In this document: in pieces, positions 19,319-26,142 of the stretch
How positions within the stretch are numbered: the stretch's first letter is position 1
Layout: every line of letters starts with the position of its first letter
Assembly: GCF_011067745.1 (NCBI RefSeq)
Contig: NZ_JAAMPJ010000011.1
Coordinates: 1-64,000 of the forward strand
DNA length: 64,000 nucleotides
Direction: 5' to 3'
DNA from: Lentzea alba
GTDB lineage: Bacteria > Actinomycetota > Actinomycetes > Mycobacteriales > Pseudonocardiaceae
Position numbers and translations under genes: made by a program
The notes under the pieces: generated by a model
Seen by the model: only the letters and a program-made list of their open reading frames with translations
What the model was told of the DNA's origin: nothing
The model's database searches: none

Positions 19319-19360
19319 GCGCCCCGAGAGACGACTACGACCAGTGAGGGAACGCCAGCC

Positions 19361-20284
19361 ATGTCGACACCGGAGCACGCTTTCGCGCCCCGTGCCGATC
19401 TGAACCTGGCCCCGCACGCCGCGCCGGTGGACGATGTCGCTCAAGAGCAGGTCGACGGCATCGGCCCGACCGGCCGGCCGCGCCGCCACATCCCGGATCC
19501 GCCGCCGTTGCTGCACCACGGCCCGGCGAAGATCCTGGCTGTCTGCAACCAGAAGGGCGGCGTCGGCAAGACGACGACGACCATCAACCTGGGCGCGGCG
19601 CTGGCCGAGTACGGCAGACGTGTGCTGCTCGTCGACTTCGACCCGCAGGGCGCTCTCTCGGTGGGCCTCGGCGTGCATCCGCACCAGCTGGAAACCACGA
19701 TCTACAACGTCATCATGGAGAACGACACCGCCGTTCCCGACGTCATCCGCAAGACCATGGTCGACGACATGGACCTGCTGCCGAGCAACATCGACCTCTC
19801 GGCGGCCGAGATCCAGCTCGTCTCCGAGGTGGGCCGCGAGCACACGCTCGTGCGCACCCTTCGTCCCGTCATCGACCACTACGACTACGTGCTGGTCGAC
19901 TGCCAGCCCTCGCTCGGCCTGCTCACGGTGAACGCACTCGCGGCCGCGGACGGAGTGCTCATCCCGCTCGAGTGCGAGTTCTTCTCGCTGCGCGGGGTGG
20001 CGCTGCTCATCGACACCATCGAGAAGGTCAAGGAACGGTTGAACCCCAAGCTCAACATCACCGGCATCCTCGCCACGATGTACGACCCGCGCACGCTGCA
20101 CTCGCGCGAGGTCATGGCCCGCGTCGTGGAGGCGTTCGGCGACATCGTGTTCGACGCGGTCATCAACCGCACGGTCCGGTTCCCGGAGACGACCGTCGCC
20201 GGCGAGCCGATCACGCGGTGGGCACCGCGGTCTTCCGGCGCCAACGCGTACCGCGCGCTGGCTCGCGAGGTGATCGCCCGGTGA
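19361..20284 (+). CDS. ParA/Soj-family ATPase (Rv1708 type)
   Basis: 307 aa. An unusually long, Pro/Ala-rich N-terminal tail of about 60 residues precedes the deviant Walker A motif NQKGGVGKTTTTINLG (residues about 62-77). VLLVDFDPQGALS (A') and VLVDCQPSLGLLT (Walker B) follow. This is the chromosomal ParA-like protein encoded next to scpA/scpB, distinct from the oriC ParAB pair. It probably organises DNA or cargo together with the ScpAB-SMC complex. It starts at ATG 19361 and overlaps the following small gene by GTGA. Confidence 0.9.
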   Translation: MSTPEHAFAPRADLNLAPHAAPVDDVAQEQVDGIGPTGRPRRHIPDPPPLLHHGPAKILAVCNQKGGVGKTTTTINLGAALAEYGRRVLLVDFDPQGALSVGLGVHPHQLETTIYNVIMENDTAVPDVIRKTMVDDMDLLPSNIDLSAAEIQLVSEVGREHTLVRTLRPVIDHYDYVLVDCQPSLGLLTVNALAAADGVLIPLECEFFSLRGVALLIDTIEKVKERLNPKLNITGILATMYDPRTLHSREVMARVVEAFGDIVFDAVINRTVRFPETTVAGEPITRWAPRSSGANAYRALAREVIAR

Positions 20285-20601
20285 ACCGTCGCCCTTCACT
20301 GCCAGGGGCGGCCGAGCTCTTCCGGCTGACCGCCGCTGCCCCCGCTGCTCCGGAGGAGGCCGTCGACCCGCCGGTTCAGCGGCGCGGTTCCGGTCGCACC
20401 AAGCACACCACGAAGATCACGGTGTACGTGTCCGACGAGGAGCTGATGGCCCTGGAGCAGGCGCGGCTGTCGTTGCGCGGCTCCTATTCGCTGGGCGTGG
20501 ATCGCGGGCGCGTGGTGCGCGAGGCGATCGCGATCGTGCTGGACGACCTGGAGACGCACGGTGACGCATCGCTGCTGGTACGCAGGTTGCGCGAGCAGTG
20601 A
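20281..20601 (+). CDS. Small ribbon-helix-helix-like protein, candidate ParA partner
   Basis: 106 aa. The N-terminal 40 residues are Pro/Ala-rich. The rest starts with HTTKITVYVSDEELMALEQA, followed by LGVDRGRVVREAIAIVLDDL, a beta-strand and two helices resembling ribbon-helix-helix DNA-binding proteins. It is fused by 4-base overlaps to both parA and scpA, so all are made from one message. ParA ATPases commonly pair with such small centromere-binding proteins (ParG, omega). Mycobacteria lack this gene between Rv1708 and Rv1709. The assignment as ParA partner is inference. Confidence 0.7.
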   Translation: MNRRPSLPGAAELFRLTAAAPAAPEEAVDPPVQRRGSGRTKHTTKITVYVSDEELMALEQARLSLRGSYSLGVDRGRVVREAIAIVLDDLETHGDASLLVRRLREQ

Positions 20602-21431
20602 CCGAGGACGTTCCTGCTGAAGTTGCTGTTCCGGACGATGGCAAGTTCAAGGTCAGGCTCACGAACTTCGAGGGTCCGTTCGACCTGCTGCTGCAGCTGA
20701 TCTCGCAGCACACGCTGGACGTGACCGAGGTGGCGTTGCACCGGGTCACCGACGACTTCATCGCGCACATCCGCGGCATGGGCGAGGCGTGGGACCTCGA
20801 CGAGACCACCGAGTTCCTGGTCATCGCGGCGACCCTGCTGGACCTGAAGGCCGCCCGGCTGCTGCCGACCGGTGACGTCGAGGACGAGGACGACCTGGCG
20901 TTGCTGGAGGCCCGTGACCTGCTGTTCGCGCGGCTGTTGCAGTACCGCGCCTACAAGCAGGTCGCTGCCCTGTTCGCCGAACTGGAGCAGGGCGCCTTCC
21001 GCCGGTACCCGCGATCGGTGTCGCTGGAGCCGCGCTTCGAGGGCCTGCTCCCCGAGGTGATGCTCGGCGTGACGCCCGCCAAGTTCGCGCTGATCGCGGC
21101 CGCCGCCTTCCGGCCGAAGGAGAAGCGGACCCTGTCGGTCGCGCACATCCACCAGCACCGCGTGTCGATCCGTGAGACCGCCGACGAGCTGCGCGCGCTG
21201 CTGATCGAGAAGGGCACGGCGTCGTTCTCGGAGATCATCGCCGACTGCACCGAGACGATGCAGGTGGTGGCGCGCTTCCTGGCGCTGCTGGAGCTGTACC
21301 GGGAGAAGTCGCTGGCCTTCGAGCAGGAGGACCCGCTCGGGCCGCTGCAGGTGACGTGGGTCGGCGGGACGTTGGAACAAGCGCAGTCGCAGGCACACGC
21401 CGGCGACGAGGATGAGGACTACGGCGGTTGA
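20598..21431 (+). CDS. scpA: Segregation and condensation protein A
   Basis: 277 aa kleisin of the bacterial SMC complex. The N-terminal KVRLTNFEGPFDLLLQLI (SMC neck-binding helix) and AATLLDLKAARLLP are typical. The C-terminal winged helix includes ASFSEIIADCTETMQVVARF and LALLELYREKSLAFEQED. It bridges the SMC dimer with ScpB. It starts GTG 20598, overlaps the preceding gene (GTGA) and overlaps scpB by 4 bases. Confidence 0.93.
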   Translation: MTEDVPAEVAVPDDGKFKVRLTNFEGPFDLLLQLISQHTLDVTEVALHRVTDDFIAHIRGMGEAWDLDETTEFLVIAATLLDLKAARLLPTGDVEDEDDLALLEARDLLFARLLQYRAYKQVAALFAELEQGAFRRYPRSVSLEPRFEGLLPEVMLGVTPAKFALIAAAAFRPKEKRTLSVAHIHQHRVSIRETADELRALLIEKGTASFSEIIADCTETMQVVARFLALLELYREKSLAFEQEDPLGPLQVTWVGGTLEQAQSQAHAGDEDEDYGG

Positions 21432-22378
21432 ACGAGCCACTGATCGGGCCAGACGCGGCGGAGATCGAGAACCCAGGGCCGGCGTTCGACGGGGACGGTC
21501 GGGTGGACGACGCCGCGGCGGACGTGGCCGAGCCCGAGACCGCGTCGGACGCGGCCGAACCGGAGCCCGCGCGAGACGTGGCGGACGCAGAACCTGGGGA
21601 GCCGGAGTCCGCGGAGCCTGAAGCGGCCGCTGAGCCTGCCGCCGACGCGGAGCCTGCCGACGCGGCCGCGGAGCCTGTCGACGCCGACGCGGCCGCCGAG
21701 CCTGCTGCCGCGGAGCCCGGACCGGAGCCGGAGTCCGAGCCCGACCTCCAGGCCGCCGCCGACGCCGCCGCCCTCGAAGCCCAGCTCCTCGCCGCCGCCC
21801 CCGAGGAAGCCATCGAGGACAGCGGCCTCCCGGACCTCGCCGACGACGCGGAGTTCGAGGCCGCGCTCGAGTCGGTGCTCCTCGTGGTCGACAGCCCGAT
21901 CGCCGAAGACCAGCTCAGCAGTGCCCTTGACCAGCCGGTTAAGCGAATCAAGGAGGCACTCCGTAGACTGTCGACCCGGTACACCGAGTCCGGCAGTGGC
22001 ATCGACCTGCGCAGGGCGGGGGACGGCTGGCGGTTCTACACGCGGGACCGGTACGCCCCGTTCGTGGAGAAGCTGCTGCTCGACGGCCAGCGCGCGAAAC
22101 TCACCCGCGCGGCCCTGGAGACGCTTGCGGTGATCGCCTACCGGCAGCCTGTCACGCGGGCGCGGATTGCGGCGGTCCGTGGCGTCAACGTGGACGGTGT
22201 GATCCGGACCCTGGTCGCGCGGGGGCTCATCGAGGAGACGGGCACGGACAGCGACACGGGTGGGATCCTGTACCGCACGACCGAACTGTTCCTGGAGCGG
22301 TTGGGGCTGTCGTCGCTCGCCGACCTGCCGCCAATCGCGCCGCTGCTGCCCGAAGTGGATGCGATCGACGATGTCTGA
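21428..22378 (+). CDS. scpB: Segregation and condensation protein B with acidic N-terminal extension
   Basis: 316 aa. Residues about 1-135 are an acidic, Glu/Ala/Pro-rich disordered extension (many EPA/DAEP repeats). The two winged helices of ScpB follow: FEAALESVLLVVDSPIAEDQ, IKEALRRLSTRY, AALETLAVIAYRQPVTRARI, and RGVNVDGVIRTLVARGLIEE. The core is about 180 aa, the family norm. A TTG start at 21428 overlaps the scpA stop. The extension is dispensable for the fold by comparison with other ScpB proteins and may interact with the basic partners. It overlaps rluB by 8 bases. Confidence 0.93.
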   Translation: MNEPLIGPDAAEIENPGPAFDGDGRVDDAAADVAEPETASDAAEPEPARDVADAEPGEPESAEPEAAAEPAADAEPADAAAEPVDADAAAEPAAAEPGPEPESEPDLQAAADAAALEAQLLAAAPEEAIEDSGLPDLADDAEFEAALESVLLVVDSPIAEDQLSSALDQPVKRIKEALRRLSTRYTESGSGIDLRRAGDGWRFYTRDRYAPFVEKLLLDGQRAKLTRAALETLAVIAYRQPVTRARIAAVRGVNVDGVIRTLVARGLIEETGTDSDTGGILYRTTELFLERLGLSSLADLPPIAPLLPEVDAIDDV

Positions 22379-23105
22379 GAACGAGGGCGTGCGCCTGCAG
22401 AAGGTGCTCGCGCAGGCGGGGATCGCCTCGCGCCGTGCTTCCGAGGAGCTGATCGAGCAGGGCCGCGTCCAGGTCGACGGCAAGGTCGTGCGCGAGCAGG
22501 GCCGGCGGATCGACCCCGAGACGGCCGTGGTGCACGTCGACGGCGTGCGGGTGCAGATCCGCGAGGACGTCGTCACCATCGCGCTGAACAAGCCGTTCGG
22601 CATGCTCTCCACGATGGAGGACGACCTCGGCCGCCCGTGCGTCGGTGACCTGGTGCGCAACCGCGCGGAGCGGCTGTTCCACGTCGGGCGCCTCGACGCC
22701 GAGACCGAGGGGCTGCTGCTGCTCACGAACGACGGCGAGCTCGCGCACCGGCTGATGCACCCGAGCTACAACGTCAAGAAGACCTACCTCGCCGAGGTGC
22801 CCGGCCCGGTCGAGAAGGGGCTCGGCAAGAAGCTGAAGGCGGGCATCGAGCTCGAGGACGGTCCGGTCAAGGTCGACTCCTTCAAGCTCATCAGCGCCGT
22901 TCCCGGCAAGGCGCTGGTCGAGGTCGTGTTGCACGAGGGCCGCAAGCACATCGTCCGCCGCCTGCTCGAACACGTCGGCTACCCGGTGCAGTCGCTGGTG
23001 CGCGTGGCGGTCGGCGACGTGTCGCTCGGCAACCAGCGCCCCGGCTCGATGCGGGTGCTGAACCGCCAGGAAGTCGGCGGTCTTTACAAGCTCGTCGGTC
23101 TCTGA
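22371..23105 (+). CDS. rluB: Pseudouridine synthase RluB (23S rRNA)
   Basis: 244 aa. The N-terminal S4 domain (VRLQKVLAQAGIASRRASEE) is followed by the RsuA-family catalytic domain with the nucleophile Asp in FHVGRLDAETEGLLLLTNDG. The late VLHEGRKHIVRRLLEHVGYPV is a further family motif. It converts U2605 (E. coli numbering) of 23S rRNA to pseudouridine in the family. ATG 22371 is the start; an upstream in-frame extension lies inside scpB. In mycobacteria cmk and der follow; here conserved gene order ends at this gene. Confidence 0.95.
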   Translation: MSENEGVRLQKVLAQAGIASRRASEELIEQGRVQVDGKVVREQGRRIDPETAVVHVDGVRVQIREDVVTIALNKPFGMLSTMEDDLGRPCVGDLVRNRAERLFHVGRLDAETEGLLLLTNDGELAHRLMHPSYNVKKTYLAEVPGPVEKGLGKKLKAGIELEDGPVKVDSFKLISAVPGKALVEVVLHEGRKHIVRRLLEHVGYPVQSLVRVAVGDVSLGNQRPGSMRVLNRQEVGGLYKLVGL

Positions 23106-23122
23106 TCAGAATCTGAACCCGC

Positions 23123-23158
23123 TCGCCCCTCCGGCCCTCCCCAGTTCCGGAGGGGCGA
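23123..23158 (+). terminator. Terminator after rluB
   Basis: TCGCCCCTCCGG (23123-23134) and CCGGAGGGGCGA (23147-23158) form a perfect 12-bp stem with a 12-base loop, 17 bases after the rluB stop. It marks the end of the parA-rluB operon. Confidence 0.75.
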
Positions 23159-23181
23159 CCTGCGGTGAACCCCCATTCACC

Positions 23182-23255
23182 TTGCAACGAGAACGCTACG
23201 GCGATGACGTTGTAAGGGGTCGAGCATGCGCATTGAACAACACGGGGTAGACAAT
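23182..23255 (+). promoter_or_regulatory. Candidate operator/promoter of the first HTH-nSTAND gene
   Basis: TTGCAACG (23182-23189) and CGTTGTAA (23208-23215) form an inverted repeat with one mismatch and an 18-base spacer. Further on, TTGAACAA (23233-23240) repeats a motif seen before the second paralogue. GACAAT (23250-23255) resembles a -10 element and recurs before the other paralogues. No regulator is assigned; these HTH-containing proteins could bind their own promoters. Confidence 0.3.
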
Positions 23256-23276
23256 CGGTCACAGGGGGAGACCGAC

Positions 23277-25982
23277 ATGCCACGCACCGAACGTCCGTTG
23301 GAGAGTGTTGACACCGAACTGGGCAGTTTCGCCGCGGACCTTCGCAAACTCAGGGAGAAGGCGGGCAAACCGTCCTACCGAGCGCTCGCTTCACGCGCGC
23401 ATTACTCGGCCGCCACGCTTTCCGACGCCGCGGGTGGCAAGAAACTGCCCTCGCTCGCCGTGACCCTCGCCTACGTCAAGGCCTGTGACGGCGACGAGCA
23501 GGAGTGGGAACAGCGCTGGCGCGCGATCGCGGCCCCGCCCGAACCGACCGGCGAAGCGCCCTACGTGGGGCTGCAGGCTTTCCAGAAGGAAGACGCCGAC
23601 CGGTTCTTCGGCCGCGAGAAGCTCACCGCGAAGCTGGTCGAACTCACCAACGCACGGCCGTTCGTCGGCGTCTTCGGCGCGAGCGGCTCCGGCAAGTCCT
23701 CGCTGCTGCGCGCCGGGTTGTTGCCACACCTCGACCGGGCCCTGATCTTCACGCCGGGCGTGCAGCCGCTCGACGAGTGCGCCGTCCGCATCGCTCAGGT
23801 GACCGGCGACTCCGCGGTGGTGCTGAGCTCCGAGCTCACCGACCCGGCCGCGCTGGGCCTGCTCGCCAGGCAGCACGACCTGGTGTTGGTCGTCGACCAG
23901 TTCGAGGAGATCTTCACCCTCTGCGGACCCGAGCAACGCGACTGGTTCGTCCAGGCCCTGGTCGGTGTTCCGCGCGTGGTCATCGGGGTGCGTGCCGACT
24001 TCTACGGTCACATCGGCCGCCACCCGGAACTCGTCGAGGCGCTGGAGGGCGCGCAGCTCCTCGTCGGCCCCATGACCACCGACGAACTCCGCCGCGCCAT
24101 CGTCGAACCGGCCCAACGCGTCGGCGCCACGGTGGAGACCGCCCTGGTCACCCGCCTCGTGGCCGACGTGGCCGGCCAGGCTGCTGTGCTCCCGCTCGTC
24201 CAGCACGCGCTCGTCGAAACCTGGCGTCGCCGCCGGGGAATGACCCTGACGCTGGTCGGCTACGAGGAGGCAGGAGGCGTCGAGCACGCCATCGCCCGGA
24301 CCGCTGAGGCCGTGTACTCCGAGCTCACCGACGAGCAGCAGCGGACCGCCCGGCGGATCTTCCTGCGGCTGATCGCGCTGGGTGAAGGCACCGAGGACAC
24401 CAAACGCCGCGCCACCCGCGTCGACCTGGATGCCGAGGTGCTGGAGCGTCTCGCGAACGCCCGGCTCGTCACGCTCACCGAGCAGCACGCCGAGCTCACG
24501 CACGAGGCGTTGATCCGCTCCTGGCCGCGCCTGCGCGACTGGATCGCCGAGGACCGCGACGCGCTGCGCGTCCACCACCAGCTCACCGAGGCCGCGACGG
24601 AGTGGGACGGCGATCGCGACCTCCTCTACAAGGGCGCCCGGCTGGCCCAGGCGAGCGAGCTGAGCCCGGACTCGCTGACCGAGCCCGAACGCATCTTCCT
24701 CACCGCCAGCCAGGCCGACGGCCGCCGTCGCGCACGCCGGACCAAGATCGTGGTGAGCGTGCTGTCGGTGCTGGTGCTGCTCCTCGCCGGCACCGTCGTG
24801 TTCGCGATGGACAAGGCGGGAGAGGTGTCGAGGCAGCGAGATCTCGCCGTGGCGGGGGTGGCGGCTGCCGAGGCCCGCAGGCTGGCGTTGCTGTCACACG
24901 AGAGCGGACAGGCGATCCGGCTGGCCCTCGCCGCCTACCGGGTCGCGCCCGACGACTTGACCCGCGACCACCTGCTGAGCGTCGACGCCTCCGCCCGGCG
25001 GGACAAGTTCCTGCGGGGGATCTCGCTCTCAGCGGTGAAGAAGACGAGTGGTGGCCGGTTCTTCATGGACTCCGACCGGACGGTGTTCGCCACGAACCTG
25101 TGGGACCTCCGTGCCCGGAAGGTGGTCCCGAGCGTGCGTCTCCTGGGGAGGGTGATGGCGGTCAGCGACGACGACCTCCGCCTGGTCGCCCTCACCGAGG
25201 AAGGGGTGGTGCTGATGGACATCACCGATCCCGCCCGGCCGCGCAAGCTCGCCCTGATCTCGGCGATCCCCACCGACATCACGGCGGACAGCACTCTCAC
25301 CAGGTTCGCCGGGGTCGTCTCCAGCCGGCCCGGCGTGCCGAAGGTCTGGACGTACGACGGTTCCGGCGGACTGCGCGAGACCGTGGTGCCGGGCGCCGAA
25401 GAGGTGATGAGCATGCGCCTCTCGCCCGACGGCAAGACCCTCGCGGTGTTGCGGTTCGGTCCTGGGACGGCGGAGTTCTGGCGGCTTGAAGGCGAAACGC
25501 TCGTCCGTGCGGGCGCGATCTCCGAGCGGGGGGACTACGCCTACTTCAGTCCGGACAACCGGCTCTTCCTGCTGATCAACACCACGCTGGGCGTCGCGCG
25601 GGTGGGGGACGTCTCGGACCTCGCGCGTCCGGTCGACTGGGCCCAGTTCCCCGTGCCGCCCGACACGGGCCTCTCCGTCGTGTTCGCCGCGGACAGCAGC
25701 CAGGTGCTGATCGGCACCGAACGGTCCGCGCACGTGTGGAGCCTCGAGAACCGGCGGGAACCCGTCTCGCTCGCCTCGTTCGAGAACTTCCCGCAGGACG
25801 TCACGGCTTTCGACTACTGGCCGGGGAGAAAGGAGTTCATCGCGGTGACCGAGGACGCGGTCTGGCCGTTGCGCGCGGACGCCGAGCAGGTCGCGCGGGA
25901 CATGTGTTTCGGCGGGGCACAACTGTCCGACGAGGACTGGGCGAAGTACTTCCCGGACATCGAGCGCGTGCCCGTGTGCTGA
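23277..25982 (+). CDS. HTH-nSTAND NTPase with transmembrane helix and beta-propeller (paralogue 1)
   Basis: 901 aa. Residues about 15-85 are a XRE-like helix-turn-helix (FAADLRKLREKAGKPSYRAL, then SAATLSDAAGG). The nSTAND ATPase domain follows, with Walker A GASGSGKSS (134-142) and Walker B LVLVVDQFEEIF (about 202-213), then a winged-helix region up to about 470. After a basic stretch (RRRARRTK) comes one transmembrane helix (about 491-510), then WD40/propeller-like repeats to the end. The C-terminus has the pattern C-x23-C with LSDEDWAKYF between. By the positive-inside rule the HTH and ATPase are cytosolic and the propeller external. GGGGGAG six bases upstream fixes ATG 23277. Likely a membrane sensor that controls transcription; ligand unknown. 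Confidence 0.85.
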   Translation: MPRTERPLESVDTELGSFAADLRKLREKAGKPSYRALASRAHYSAATLSDAAGGKKLPSLAVTLAYVKACDGDEQEWEQRWRAIAAPPEPTGEAPYVGLQAFQKEDADRFFGREKLTAKLVELTNARPFVGVFGASGSGKSSLLRAGLLPHLDRALIFTPGVQPLDECAVRIAQVTGDSAVVLSSELTDPAALGLLARQHDLVLVVDQFEEIFTLCGPEQRDWFVQALVGVPRVVIGVRADFYGHIGRHPELVEALEGAQLLVGPMTTDELRRAIVEPAQRVGATVETALVTRLVADVAGQAAVLPLVQHALVETWRRRRGMTLTLVGYEEAGGVEHAIARTAEAVYSELTDEQQRTARRIFLRLIALGEGTEDTKRRATRVDLDAEVLERLANARLVTLTEQHAELTHEALIRSWPRLRDWIAEDRDALRVHHQLTEAATEWDGDRDLLYKGARLAQASELSPDSLTEPERIFLTASQADGRRRARRTKIVVSVLSVLVLLLAGTVVFAMDKAGEVSRQRDLAVAGVAAAEARRLALLSHESGQAIRLALAAYRVAPDDLTRDHLLSVDASARRDKFLRGISLSAVKKTSGGRFFMDSDRTVFATNLWDLRARKVVPSVRLLGRVMAVSDDDLRLVALTEEGVVLMDITDPARPRKLALISAIPTDITADSTLTRFAGVVSSRPGVPKVWTYDGSGGLRETVVPGAEEVMSMRLSPDGKTLAVLRFGPGTAEFWRLEGETLVRAGAISERGDYAYFSPDNRLFLLINTTLGVARVGDVSDLARPVDWAQFPVPPDTGLSVVFAADSSQVLIGTERSAHVWSLENRREPVSLASFENFPQDVTAFDYWPGRKEFIAVTEDAVWPLRADAEQVARDMCFGGAQLSDEDWAKYFPDIERVPVC

Positions 25983-25989
25983 GCTTGAT

Positions 25990-26022
25990 CCGTGGGTGGC
26001 ACCTGGGGGCGGCCACCCACGG
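25990..26022 (+). terminator. Terminator after nSTAND paralogue 1
   Basis: CCGTGGGTGGC (25990-26000) and GCCACCCACGG (26012-26022) form a perfect 11-bp stem with an 11-base loop, 7 bases after the stop codon. It suggests that the second paralogue has its own promoter. Confidence 0.7.
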
Positions 26023-26089
26023 CCACACCGGCGCCGGTTCGGGGCGCGAGCACCGGGTCTTCCCCAACGTGGACGTTAGGGCGAACGGG

Positions 26090-26135
26090 TTGTTCACGGT
26101 CATGCGTTGCCCGCTGAACAAAGTTCTCTGAACAA
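26090..26135 (+). promoter_or_regulatory. TTGTTCA/TGAACAA repeats before nSTAND paralogue 2
   Basis: TTGTTCA (26090-26096) is an inverted copy of TGAACAA, which occurs at 26115-26121 and again at 26129-26135. The last copy is only 7 bases before the ATG, so a bound protein would block expression, or the message is leaderless. One further TGAACAA stands before paralogue 1 (23234). Confidence 0.4.
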
Positions 26136-26142
26136 TGACGGG

